Assembly (NCBI RefSeq): GCF_000632225.1 | Contig: NZ_JFYV01000002.1 | Span: 1 to 64,000 of the forward strand | Reading direction: 5' to 3' | From: Sphingomonas sp. RIT328 | GTDB lineage: Bacteria > Pseudomonadota > Alphaproteobacteria > Sphingomonadales > Sphingomonadaceae | DNA: 64,000 nucleotides | Program-made: the position numbers and the translations under genes | The notes under the pieces: model-generated | The model's input: the letters and a program-made list of their open reading frames with translations, nothing else | What the model was told of the DNA's origin: nothing | Database searches by the model: none | Shown here: piece by piece, positions 53,016 through 61,211 of the stretch | Layout: the number at the start of each line of letters is the position of its first letter | Numbering within the stretch: the stretch's first letter is position 1

Positions 53016-53612
53016 TTACTTCGGCAGCACCACCGTTGGGCCGATGCTGTCGGCGACCGCGCGGGCGTTGAAGGCGCGCAGATTGTCGCGCGGGATCGGG
53101 CCGCGGCGCATGACGATCTCGGCGCTCGCCTCGTAGCGGTCGATGGTGCGGATGTCGAAGTCGTTGCCCCACGGGCCGCCGCCGAAGCCGCCGCCGAACC
53201 ACGGGTCCCAGCTGCGCCAGCCGAAACCACGGCCGTAATAGCGCCACGACGGCCCCCAATAGCCGCCGAACCCGCCATAGCCCCAGCCGCCGCCGATGCC
53301 GGGCGTGCTGTAGGTGCGCGACTGCAGGTCGGTGTCGCGATTGGCCATGACGAAATAGTCATAGCCGTTCTGCAACGTCAGCTCCGCGGCGCGGAACAGC
53401 AGATAGCGTTCGACCGTGTCGCGCGAGGTGACGCTGTTGCCGGCGAAGGTGATCAGATAGCGGTCGGGTTCGATCCGGCGATCGCTATAGCCGGTACGAT
53501 TGAAGCCCTGCCCGGTGGCGGGGCGATAGGTGGTCTCGGTCGCGCAGCCCGCGACCATCAGCGTGGAGGCGGCCAGCGCCGCGACCACGGCCTTGCGGCC
53601 CAGATGAATCAT
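53016..53612 (-). CDS. Lipoprotein, CC0125/CC1285-like
   Basis: 198 residues from ATG 53612 with GGAG upstream. Lipobox LMVAGC with Cys at residue 23 (AASTLMVAGCATET), so anchored to a membrane. A conserved domain (RYLITFAGNSVT...RYLLFRAAELTLQNGYDYF) is followed by an unusual Gly/Trp/Tyr/Phe-rich stretch (about 115-155) and a C-terminal beta part. Function unknown; family name is from the domain pattern. Confidence 0.8.
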   Translation of the reverse strand: MIHLGRKAVVAALAASTLMVAGCATETTYRPATGQGFNRTGYSDRRIEPDRYLITFAGNSVTSRDTVERYLLFRAAELTLQNGYDYFVMANRDTDLQSRTYSTPGIGGGWGYGGFGGYWGPSWRYYGRGFGWRSWDPWFGGGFGGGPWGNDFDIRTIDRYEASAEIVMRRGPIPRDNLRAFNARAVADSIGPTVVLPK

Positions 53613-53735
53613 GACTCCAATACTCCATTCGCTCGCGGATGCGGCGAACCCGTCGCCTATACATCGTCCCAGTGGAACGAGCGATGAACGACTTGGCTCC
53701 AAACGGCAACGTTTCACCGCGAAGCCCGGGCCGCG

Positions 53736-54152
53736 TCATTCGCCGCTCAGGTGCAGCGCGAGGCTGCGCCGGTGCGGGCTGGTGCGATGCTCGAACAGGT
53801 AGATGCCCTGCCAGGTCCCGAGCGCCGGCGCGCCGTCGATCACCGGGATCGACAGCTGGACGCCGGTCAGCGCGGTGCGCAGGTGCGCGGGCATGTCGTC
53901 GGGGCCTTCGTCGTCATGTTCGTACGTCCCGCTTTCGGGCGCGAGCCGGTCGAAATAGGCCTCCATGTCGCGCCGTACCGCGGGGGCGGCATTCTCCTGG
54001 ATGACCAGCGAGGCGGAGGTATGGCGGCAGAAGACGGTGAGCAGCCCGGTCGTCATCCCCTGCGCCGCGACCCAGCGCAGCACGTCGGGCGTGACGTCGA
54101 GCAGGCCGCGGCGGCGGGTGTCGATGCGGAGGAGGGTGGTCGCCTGGCGCAT
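53736..54152 (-). CDS. YjbQ/UPF0047 family protein
   Basis: 138 residues from ATG 54152 (MRQATTLLRI) with GAGGAA upstream; an in-frame ATG at 54194 overlaps the dnaE2 3' region. Signatures: LTVFCRHTSASLVIQENA, EHDDEGPDDMPAH and GTWQGIYLFEHR. Members show weak thiamine-phosphate synthase activity in E. coli; role unclear. Just downstream of dnaE2 on the same strand. Confidence 0.93.
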   Translation of the reverse strand: MRQATTLLRIDTRRRGLLDVTPDVLRWVAAQGMTTGLLTVFCRHTSASLVIQENAAPAVRRDMEAYFDRLAPESGTYEHDDEGPDDMPAHLRTALTGVQLSIPVIDGAPALGTWQGIYLFEHRTSPHRRSLALHLSGE

Positions 54153-54200
54153 AGGTGTTCCTCGAAAGTGGCTGGTCGCGGCTGTGGCCTGCAACGGCGG

Positions 54201-57200
54201 TCAGTGGAAGTCCCGCGACTTGACGCGCACCACCGCTTCCGGATCCATGCCGTCGGCATGCGGCGGCCAATAGCTGTCGCGCGAACCCGGGCGCCAGCCG
54301 GCATCGCCCCGATCGGGGGCACCGGAATGGCGCGCACCGTCGCCGCGGCCGGTGGCGTGCGGAAAGTCCATCTGGCCGACCTGCGCGAGCAGGCCGCCAT
54401 GGTCGACGATCCGGTCGCATATGACGTGGATCACCTGCCCCTCCTTCTGCACCCGGCCCTTCATGCCGATCATCGCCGCCGACATGACGGTGCGGCGCTG
54501 CGCCTCGAACCGGTCAGGCCAGAGGATGCCGTTGGCGATGCCCGTCTCGTCCTCGATGGTGATGAACAGCACGCCCTTGGCGCTACCCGGCTTCTGGCGG
54601 ACGAGGATGATCCCGGCGACCTCGACGAAGCGGCCGTCCTTGATGGTGGCGAGATCGGCGCAGCGGGTGATGCCGCGGCGGGTCAGCTCGTCGCGCAGGA
54701 AGGCGAGCGGATGCGCGCGGAGCGAGAGTTGCAGCGCGCGATAATCCTCCACCACCTCGCGCCCGTCCGACAGCGGGCGCAGCGACACGTCGGGTTCGAG
54801 TCCCTCCGGGCTGAACGCGGCGTCGCGCGCATCGGCGGCGGCGAACAGCGGCAGCGGCGCGTCGCCCAGGCCCTTCACCTTCCACAATCCCTGGCGACGG
54901 TCCGCGCCGAAGCCGTGGAAGGCATCCGCCTCCGCCAGCCGCTCGATCGCCGCGCGCGGCACTCCGGCGCGGCGCCACACCTCCTCGACCGAGCCGAAGG
55001 ACGTGTCGCCGCGCGCCGCGACGATCGCGGCGCCATGCGCATTGGCGAGCCCGCGCACCTGGCGCAGGCCGAGCCGCACCGCCAGATACCGGCCGCGCGT
55101 CGGCTCGAGCGTACAGTCCCAGCGGCTGGCGTTGATGCAGGCGGGACGGACCTCGACGCCATGGTCGCGCGCATCGCGGACCACCTGCGCCGGCGCGTAG
55201 AAGCCCATCGGCTGCGCGTTGAGGAGGGCGGCGCAGAACACGTCCGGGTGGTGATGCTTCATCCAGCAGGAGGCATAGGCGATCTTGGCGAAGGAGGCGG
55301 CGTGGCTTTCCGGGAAGCCGTAGGAGCCGAAGCCCTCGATCTGCTTGAACGTCCGTTCGGCGAAGTCGCGGGGATAGCCGCGCGACACCATCCCTTCGAC
55401 GAGCTTGTCGTAGAAGTGGCTGACCCCGCCGGTGAATTTGAACGTCGCCATGGCGCGGCGCAGCTGGTCCGCCTCGGCGGCGGTAAAGCCCGCGCCGACG
55501 ATCGCGACCTTCATCGCCTGTTCCTGGAACAGCGGCACGCCGAGCGTCTTCTCCAGCACCGCGCGCAGCTCCGGGCGGGGATAGTCGGGCGTCTCGCGCC
55601 CTTCGCGGCGGCGCAGATAGGGGTGGACCATGTCGCCCTGGATCGGGCCCGGGCGGACGATCGCCACTTCGATGACGAGGTCGTAGAAGCGCGTCGGCTT
55701 CATCCGCGGCAGCATGCTCATCTGCGCTCTGGACTCGATCTGGAAGGTGCCGAGCGTGTCGGCCTTCTGGATCATCGCATAGACGTCGGGATCGTCGTCC
55801 TGCAGGTCGGCCATGCCGATCGCCACGCCCTTCGTCTCGGCGAGCAAGTGGAAGGCGCGGTTCATGCAGCCGAGCATGCCGAGGCCGAGCACGTCGACCT
55901 TCATGAACTTGAGCGCGTCGATATCGTCCTTGTCCCATTCGATCACCTGCCGGTCGACCATCGCGGCGGGCTCGATCGGCACGAGATCGTCGAGCCGGTC
56001 ATGGGTCAGCACGAAGCCGCCGGGATGCTGCGACAGATGGCGCGGCACGCCGATCAGCTGGCGCGCGAGGTCGAGCGCGAGGCGCAGCCGCCGGTCGTTC
56101 ATGTTGAGGTTGAGCTGCGCGACCTGCTTCTCGCCGACGCCTTCCTGGCTCCAGCCCCAGATCAGCCCGGCGAGCGCCTTGGTCAGGTCCTCCGGCAGGC
56201 CGAGCGCCTTGCCGACCTCGCGCATCGCGCCGCGCGCGCGATAGCGGGTGACCACCGCGGTCAGTGCCGCATGGTTGCGGCCATAGGTCTCATAGATCCA
56301 CTGGATGATCTCCTCGCGCCGCTCATGCTCGAAATCGACGTCGATATCGGGCGGTTCGCGCCGCTCGCCGGAGATGAAACGTTCGAACAGCAGCTCGTGG
56401 CGGATCGGGTCGATGCTGGTGATGCCGAGCACGAAGCAGACGCAGCTGTTCGCCGCCGATCCGCGCCCCTGGCACAGGATGCCGCGCCGCCGGCTCTCGG
56501 CGACGATGCTGTTGACGGTGAGGAAATAGGGCGCGTAGCCGAGCTCGGCGATCAGTCGCAGCTCATGGTCGATCTGCGCGCGATAGGCCTGCGGCAGGCC
56601 GTCGGGGAACATCCGCGCCGCGGCCGCCTCGGTCAGCTGTTCGAGTGCGCCCTGCGCGGTCAGCCCGGCGACGACGCGTTCGTGCGGATATTGGTAGCTG
56701 AGCTCGCCGAGATCGAAGGTGCAGCGGCGGGCGATGTCGGCGGTGGCGGCGATCGCTTGCGGGAAGGCGGCGAAGCGGCGTTCCATCTCCGCCGGCGACT
56801 TGAGGTGCCGGTCGGCGTGGCGCTCGCGCCGGTAGCCCAATGTATCGACGGTGCATTTCTCGCGGATCGCGGTGACCACGTCCTGCAGCAGCCGCGCCTC
56901 GGGCGCATGATAGAGGATGTCGCCGAGCGCGACGGGGGCGACGCGCGCGGCGGCGGCGAGCGCGGCGAGATCGTGCAGCCGCAGCGCATCGTCGGGGCGG
57001 CGGCGGAAGGCGAGGCCGCAATAGCCGCGGTCGGCGAAGACCGCGCCGAGGTCGGCGAGATGCGCGGCGGCGATGGCATCGGCCCCATCGGGCAGCAGGA
57101 TCGCGACCAGCCCCTCGCTCCACGCGACGACATCCGCCCAGCCGAGCGTGCAGCCGCCCTTGCCGGCGCGCGCCTTGCCGATCGTCAGCAGCCGGGTCAG

Positions 57201-57470
57201 CCGCGACCAGGCGGGCTTGTCGATCGGGTAGAGCAAGAGCGCACGACCGTCGTCGAGGTCGACGCGGGCGCCGGCGATCATCCGCACGGCGGTCGCCTTC
57301 TGCGCCTCCCAGCCGCGGACCAGCCCGGCGACGCTGCCGCGATCGACGATGCCGAGCGCGGTGTGGCCTTGCAGCGCGGCGGCGGCGAACAGCTCGTCGG
57401 GGGAAGAGGCGCCACGCAGGAACGAGAAATGGCTCGTCACCTGAAGCTCGACATAGGTGGTGGCGGCCAT
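54201..57470 (-). CDS. dnaE2: Error-prone DNA polymerase DnaE2 (ImuC)
   Basis: C-family translesion polymerase without proofreading. 1089 residues; ATG shares one base with the imuB TGA (TGATG). PHP domain at the N-terminus ([17 protein letters not shown]), catalytic aspartates in [13 protein letters not shown] (about 374-386), helix-hairpin-helix and OB parts near the C-terminus, ending with the typical VKSRDFH. Last gene of the SOS cassette. Confidence 0.96.
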   Translation of the reverse strand: MAATTYVELQVTSHFSFLRGASSPDELFAAAALQGHTALGIVDRGSVAGLVRGWEAQKATAVRMIAGARVDLDDGRALLLYPIDKPAWSRLTRLLTIGKARAGKGGCTLGWADVVAWSEGLVAILLPDGADAIAAAHLADLGAVFADRGYCGLAFRRRPDDALRLHDLAALAAAARVAPVALGDILYHAPEARLLQDVVTAIREKCTVDTLGYRRERHADRHLKSPAEMERRFAAFPQAIAATADIARRCTFDLGELSYQYPHERVVAGLTAQGALEQLTEAAAARMFPDGLPQAYRAQIDHELRLIAELGYAPYFLTVNSIVAESRRRGILCQGRGSAANSCVCFVLGITSIDPIRHELLFERFISGERREPPDIDVDFEHERREEIIQWIYETYGRNHAALTAVVTRYRARGAMREVGKALGLPEDLTKALAGLIWGWSQEGVGEKQVAQLNLNMNDRRLRLALDLARQLIGVPRHLSQHPGGFVLTHDRLDDLVPIEPAAMVDRQVIEWDKDDIDALKFMKVDVLGLGMLGCMNRAFHLLAETKGVAIGMADLQDDDPDVYAMIQKADTLGTFQIESRAQMSMLPRMKPTRFYDLVIEVAIVRPGPIQGDMVHPYLRRREGRETPDYPRPELRAVLEKTLGVPLFQEQAMKVAIVGAGFTAAEADQLRRAMATFKFTGGVSHFYDKLVEGMVSRGYPRDFAERTFKQIEGFGSYGFPESHAASFAKIAYASCWMKHHHPDVFCAALLNAQPMGFYAPAQVVRDARDHGVEVRPACINASRWDCTLEPTRGRYLAVRLGLRQVRGLANAHGAAIVAARGDTSFGSVEEVWRRAGVPRAAIERLAEADAFHGFGADRRQGLWKVKGLGDAPLPLFAAADARDAAFSPEGLEPDVSLRPLSDGREVVEDYRALQLSLRAHPLAFLRDELTRRGITRCADLATIKDGRFVEVAGIILVRQKPGSAKGVLFITIEDETGIANGILWPDRFEAQRRTVMSAAMIGMKGRVQKEGQVIHVICDRIVDHGGLLAQVGQMDFPHATGRGDGARHSGAPDRGDAGWRPGSRDSYWPPHADGMDPEAVVRVKSRDFH

Positions 57471-59251
57471 CAGCCGAACAGCCCGTGCAGATACCAGCTG
57501 AGATCGCCGGTCGCCGCATCGACGCCGTCGCCGCGGCGGAACAGCCAGAAGCGCGCGCCCTGCTCGTCCTCGACGCGGAAATAGTCGCGCACCGCCCAGA
57601 TCTCGCCGTCGCGCCGCCACCATTCGCCGTGGATCCGTTCGGGGCCGTCGCCGGCGACCACCGCATGGACCTTGCCGCGCCAGGTGAAGCGGCGCGGCGG
57701 CGCATCGGGCAGCAAGGCGAGCACCGCGTGAAGCGGCTCGGGCCGGCTGAGCAGCCGCACCGGCCGCCGCCACGCCGGCCAGCCGGTCGGCGCGGCGAGC
57801 GCGTCGGTGCGGCGGACGGCGCGTTCGGGCACGTCGCTCTCGACCGGCGCAGCGGTGAACAGCGCCGCCTCGCCGACCCGCCCGGCGATCTGGTCGACCA
57901 GGGTCGCGACATCGGCGACCGGTTCGTCGCCGGCGAGCCGCGCGGCGAGCGCGGTCGCGCCCAGCGGATCGCTATGCGGCGCGGCGAGGCGCATCGTCTC
58001 GATCCCGTCGCCCGGCTCGATCCGCTCGATGCGGAGGTGGAACAGGCGGGCGAGATGCGCGGCGTCGCGTGTCGCGCGGGCGGTGCCGATCGCGATCCGC
58101 TGCGCGCTGCCGTCGATCCGCTCGAGCGTCAGCACCAGCGTCCGCGCGCCGCGGCCGCGTTGGCGCAGCAGCGGGATCATGTCGGCGAGCAGGTCGCCGA
58201 TCACCTGTTCGATCGCCTCGGCGGTGGCGATCGGTTCGAGCAGGCGGCGCACCGTCTCCGGGGTCTCTTGCGGCACCACCGCGACGATCGGTTCGGCGAC
58301 GCGGCCCAGCGCCTCGTCGAGCCGCCGGACGCTGGCGAGACCGAGCCGGCGCGCGAGCGGCCCGCGCGGCAGCGGCAGCAGATCGGCGATGCGATCGAGC
58401 CCGAAGCGCTGTGCGGCGGCGAGCGCGGATGGCGCCAGGCGCAGCGCGGCGGGGGACAAAGCGGCCAGCGCCTGCGCCTCGCCGCCGCTGGCGATCCGCA
58501 TCAGCGGCTCATGGCCATAGCGGGCGAGCGCATGCGCCGCGCCCGGCGTCCCGGCGATGCCGACGCGCGCGCTATAGCCGAAGCGGCGGCAGAAGCGGAT
58601 CAGCCGCGCGCCGAACCGCGCCTCGCCGCCGTGGAGGTGCGCGACGCCGGTGAGATCGAGCCAGATCCCGTCGGCCTCGCCCGCGGCGGTCGGCGTCCAG
58701 TGACGGATCGCGTGGAGGACGAGGCCGTCGATCACCGCCCGGTCGGCGGCGGGATCGGCGGCGCGGACGTCGAGCGTCGCGACCAGGGCGCGCGCCTGCG
58801 TCACCGCCATGCCCGGCGTCAGCCCGAGCGCCTGCGCGGCGGGGCAGGCGGCGGCGATCAGCTGGCGCTGCCCGATCGTCTCGGCGAGGATCAGCGGGAC
58901 GGCATGCGCCGCCGCGGCGACGGGGCGCGCCTGACCCGGCGGGGCGGGGAGGGGGCGTTTGAACGGATGGTCCGCCGCCTCCGACCGGCGGCCGAGTTCG
59001 CGCATCGTCGGCTGCTGGTGGAGCGGCAGCGTCGCCGTCTCCTCGACGATCGCGGCACGTGCGTCCGCGTCGCGCGCCCAGCGTGCGCCGGGACGCCAGC
59101 CGCCGCCCCGCGGCACCGAACAGGCGCCGGGGTCGTCGTCGACCGGAAGCTGCGGCGTGCGTTGCGGTTCAGGCAGCGCGCGCGGCCGCTCGATCCGCCG
59201 CAACCGCTCGATCGCGAGGTGCGGCAGGTAGAGCGAGGCGACCCGTGGCAT
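57470..59251 (-). CDS. imuB: ImuB, Y-family-like mutasome hub
   Basis: 593 residues from ATG 59251 ([19 protein letters not shown]). Y-family polymerase fold that lacks the catalytic acidic pair ([13 protein letters not shown]) and instead tethers ImuA, DnaE2 and the beta clamp. An extra segment of about 95 residues (22-117; [12 protein letters not shown] and [15 protein letters not shown]) interrupts the N-terminal fold. The start lies 82 nt inside imuA, so the genes are translationally coupled. Confidence 0.92.
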   Translation of the reverse strand: MPRVASLYLPHLAIERLRRIERPRALPEPQRTPQLPVDDDPGACSVPRGGGWRPGARWARDADARAAIVEETATLPLHQQPTMRELGRRSEAADHPFKRPLPAPPGQARPVAAAAHAVPLILAETIGQRQLIAAACPAAQALGLTPGMAVTQARALVATLDVRAADPAADRAVIDGLVLHAIRHWTPTAAGEADGIWLDLTGVAHLHGGEARFGARLIRFCRRFGYSARVGIAGTPGAAHALARYGHEPLMRIASGGEAQALAALSPAALRLAPSALAAAQRFGLDRIADLLPLPRGPLARRLGLASVRRLDEALGRVAEPIVAVVPQETPETVRRLLEPIATAEAIEQVIGDLLADMIPLLRQRGRGARTLVLTLERIDGSAQRIAIGTARATRDAAHLARLFHLRIERIEPGDGIETMRLAAPHSDPLGATALAARLAGDEPVADVATLVDQIAGRVGEAALFTAAPVESDVPERAVRRTDALAAPTGWPAWRRPVRLLSRPEPLHAVLALLPDAPPRRFTWRGKVHAVVAGDGPERIHGEWWRRDGEIWAVRDYFRVEDEQGARFWLFRRGDGVDAATGDLSWYLHGLFG

Positions 59252-59942
59252 CGCATGCCTCCAGTTCGAGGGTGAAGCCGGGCCCGCCACGCTGGCGGGC
59301 GAGTTCGACGGTCCAGCGCGGCCGGCCGACGCCCGGCGCGGGCAGCCGCGCCGAGGGCGCGCAGGCGATCCGCCAGCGCGTCATCGCCGCGGACAGGTCG
59401 CTGAGCGGATCGACGCCCTGCCGCCGCCAGCGCCGCGACAGCAGCGCCGGCGCGCCGCCGCTCATCGCCGCGAGCTGGAGCCGGCGGGTGGCGACCATGT
59501 CGGCGCGCTTGACCTCGCCGACCACCGCGGCGAGACCGCCGTGGCGCAAGCCGTCCTCCATCACCGCGAGCACGTCCTTGTCGTCGCGCGCCTCGACGAA
59601 CAACAGGGTCGCCGGGTCGAGCCCCGCCTGTTCGAGCCCCGGCGCGTAGAGATCGAAGCGGGTCAGCGCCCACAAGACCCGCCGACCGTTCGCCGCCGCG
59701 GCGCGCGCGGCGACGCCGACGGCGAACAAGGTCGCGGCGGCATCGTCGCTCAGCGTCGGCGTCGCCGGCGACACCTCGTGCAGCCCGCCGAGCGCCAGCC
59801 CATGGTCGGCGATGCGCGCATCGAGCGCGTCGACCCCGAACGGCAGCACCCCGCTCACCACCGGACGAACCGCTGCCAAGGCACGCAGATGGCTGAGGGA
59901 GGCGGGCGAGGGAGCGGGAGCGGACATGCGGATTCGACTCAT
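59169..59942 (-). CDS. imuA: ImuA, RecA-like SOS mutagenesis protein
   Basis: 257 residues in the ImuA family (RecA-fold without clear Walker A), which acts with ImuB and DnaE2 in damage-induced mutagenesis. Start taken at ATG 59942; ATG 59927 is possible and would leave a longer leader, since the predicted promoter places the transcript start only a few bases before 59942. Its 3' end overlaps imuB by 83 nt. Controlled by the SOS box just upstream. Confidence 0.9.
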   Translation of the reverse strand: MSRIRMSAPAPSPASLSHLRALAAVRPVVSGVLPFGVDALDARIADHGLALGGLHEVSPATPTLSDDAAATLFAVGVAARAAAANGRRVLWALTRFDLYAPGLEQAGLDPATLLFVEARDDKDVLAVMEDGLRHGGLAAVVGEVKRADMVATRRLQLAAMSGGAPALLSRRWRRQGVDPLSDLSAAMTRWRIACAPSARLPAPGVGRPRWTVELARQRGGPGFTLELEACDATGRLALPAAPRDRAVAADRAAARAA

Positions 59943-59944
59943 TT

Positions 59945-59982
59945 GTTCGCCTTATGTTCCAGTACTATGAACAAAGGGTCAA
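59945..59982 (-). promoter_or_regulatory. imuA promoter and SOS operator
   Basis: GTTC at 59945-59948 and 59956-59959 separated by 7 bp give GAAC-N7-GAAC on the minus strand, the same rule as at lexA. A minus-strand TTGACC -35 (59977-59982) with GAACAT as -10 (59954-59959, 17-bp spacer) places the -10 over one half-site. LexA would block transcription of imuA-imuB-dnaE2. Confidence 0.86.
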
Positions 59983-60375
59983 GGCTTGGAATCGAACCGA
60001 TGCACCGGGTTGGGACGGCCACGGGCGAGTCGCGCCGCGGTCTTAGGCGAGTCGCCGGAGGCTGATTTTTTATCGTAGCCGGTGCGATTGGATCGCTTCA
60101 CGAGCCGACCGCGGCAGCCGCTGTGGAAGCACTCAGCTCGCCGCCATGACCATATTGCCGCGCAGGCGGGAAGCCGGTGGCCAGGCAGAACAACCGCCCG
60201 CGGCAAAGGGAGACCTCGGCTCCCGATTGCGCGGGAGCATTGGTAGGGCGTGCCCCAGGGGCGGCCGCACAGGCGCAGCCATCGTACCGTGCGGTTCTCC
60301 GATTCCCCATCTCCCCAACGGCTTGGCGCGGCCGTCCCCATTGTCTTTGCCTGCGCCATCATCGAAGAGGCGCGC
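59983..60375. repeat. Non-coding gap with GCTCCCG-type hairpin repeats
   Basis: No convincing gene. From 60155 to 60238 the sequence holds GCTCCCG (60219-60225) / CGGGAGC (60232-60238) with a 6-nt loop and a longer TTGCCGCG...CGCGGCAA pair. These resemble the repeats after secA. Divergent promoters of imuA and the DUF6445-like gene must lie in the rest. Confidence 0.65.
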
Positions 60376-61047
60376 ATGGCGTGGACAGTATCGATCGAAC
60401 ATCATGGCGCCGAGGCGCAGCCGGTGGTGGTGATCGACGGGTTCGCCGATGCCGAGCGGTTCCGTGACGATGCCGCCTTCCTGTCGTTCGCGCCGATCGG
60501 GCCGCATTATCCCGGCATCCGTGCACCCGTCGCGCCGCGGCTGTTGCGCGATCTGCTGGCGCGGCTTGAGCCGGTCGCGCGCGCGGCGTTCGGGGTCGGC
60601 GGGCTGACGATCGCCGATGCCTTCTATTCGATCGTGACGACGCCGCCCGCCGCGCTCACCCCGATCCAGCGGCTGCCGCATTTCGACGAACTGTCGCCGC
60701 GCCGCCTCGCGCTGCTCCATTATCTGTCCCCGGACGAGCGCAGCGGCACCGCTTTCTACCGGCATCGCACCACCGGCTTCGAGTCGATCGATGCGGCGCG
60801 GATCGGCGCCTATCGCACCGCGCTCGATGCCGATCTCGCCCGCCACGGCCTGCCGGAGGCGGGCTATATCGCCAGCGACACGCCGGTGTTCGAGCGGCTC
60901 GCGGTGCATCTGGGACGGTTCAACCGCGCCATCCTCTATCGTTCGAACACGCTGCACTGCGCGGATCTGCCCGCCGATCTGGCGCTGCACGCCGATCCGG
61001 CCCGCGGGCGGCTGACCGTCAACACCTTCCTCGACGCGACCGGATGA
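60376..61047 (+). CDS. DUF6445-like protein
   Basis: 223 residues from ATG 60376 (MAWTVSIEHHG); the open frame extends upstream without protein character. VVVIDGFADAERFRDDA near the start, LPHFDELSPRRLALLHYLS, GTAFYRHRTTGFES, and GRLTVNTFLDA near the end recall 2-oxoglutarate/Fe dioxygenase-like folds and the DUF6445 family found beside TonB-dependent receptors in Sphingomonas and Caulobacter. Function unproven. It precedes a TonB-dependent receptor on the same strand. Confidence 0.68.
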   Translation: MAWTVSIEHHGAEAQPVVVIDGFADAERFRDDAAFLSFAPIGPHYPGIRAPVAPRLLRDLLARLEPVARAAFGVGGLTIADAFYSIVTTPPAALTPIQRLPHFDELSPRRLALLHYLSPDERSGTAFYRHRTTGFESIDAARIGAYRTALDADLARHGLPEAGYIASDTPVFERLAVHLGRFNRAILYRSNTLHCADLPADLALHADPARGRLTVNTFLDATG

Positions 61048-61211
61048 CACATTGCGTGGCAGGAAAACCACGCCGCTAACCCTCTGCCGTGAATACGTAT
61101 GTGGCCAACTTGGCTGTTTCTCCCCCCGCGTTCACAAGCCGGACACACAGTCAGCTGATCATCCGCGATGGAGCGGGTGGGGGCATGACGCCATCAGGGG
61201 GAGGATTCTTC

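Noticed and set aside
53751..57584. A 1277-codon plus-strand open frame opposite dnaE2
   Set aside because: Shadow of dnaE2; His/Arg/Asp-rich product without domains and no ribosome site.
59979..60060. tRNA-like T-loop sequence (GGTTCGATTCC on the minus strand)
   Set aside because: The T-arm does not form a 5-bp stem and no acceptor, D or anticodon arms could be found around it.
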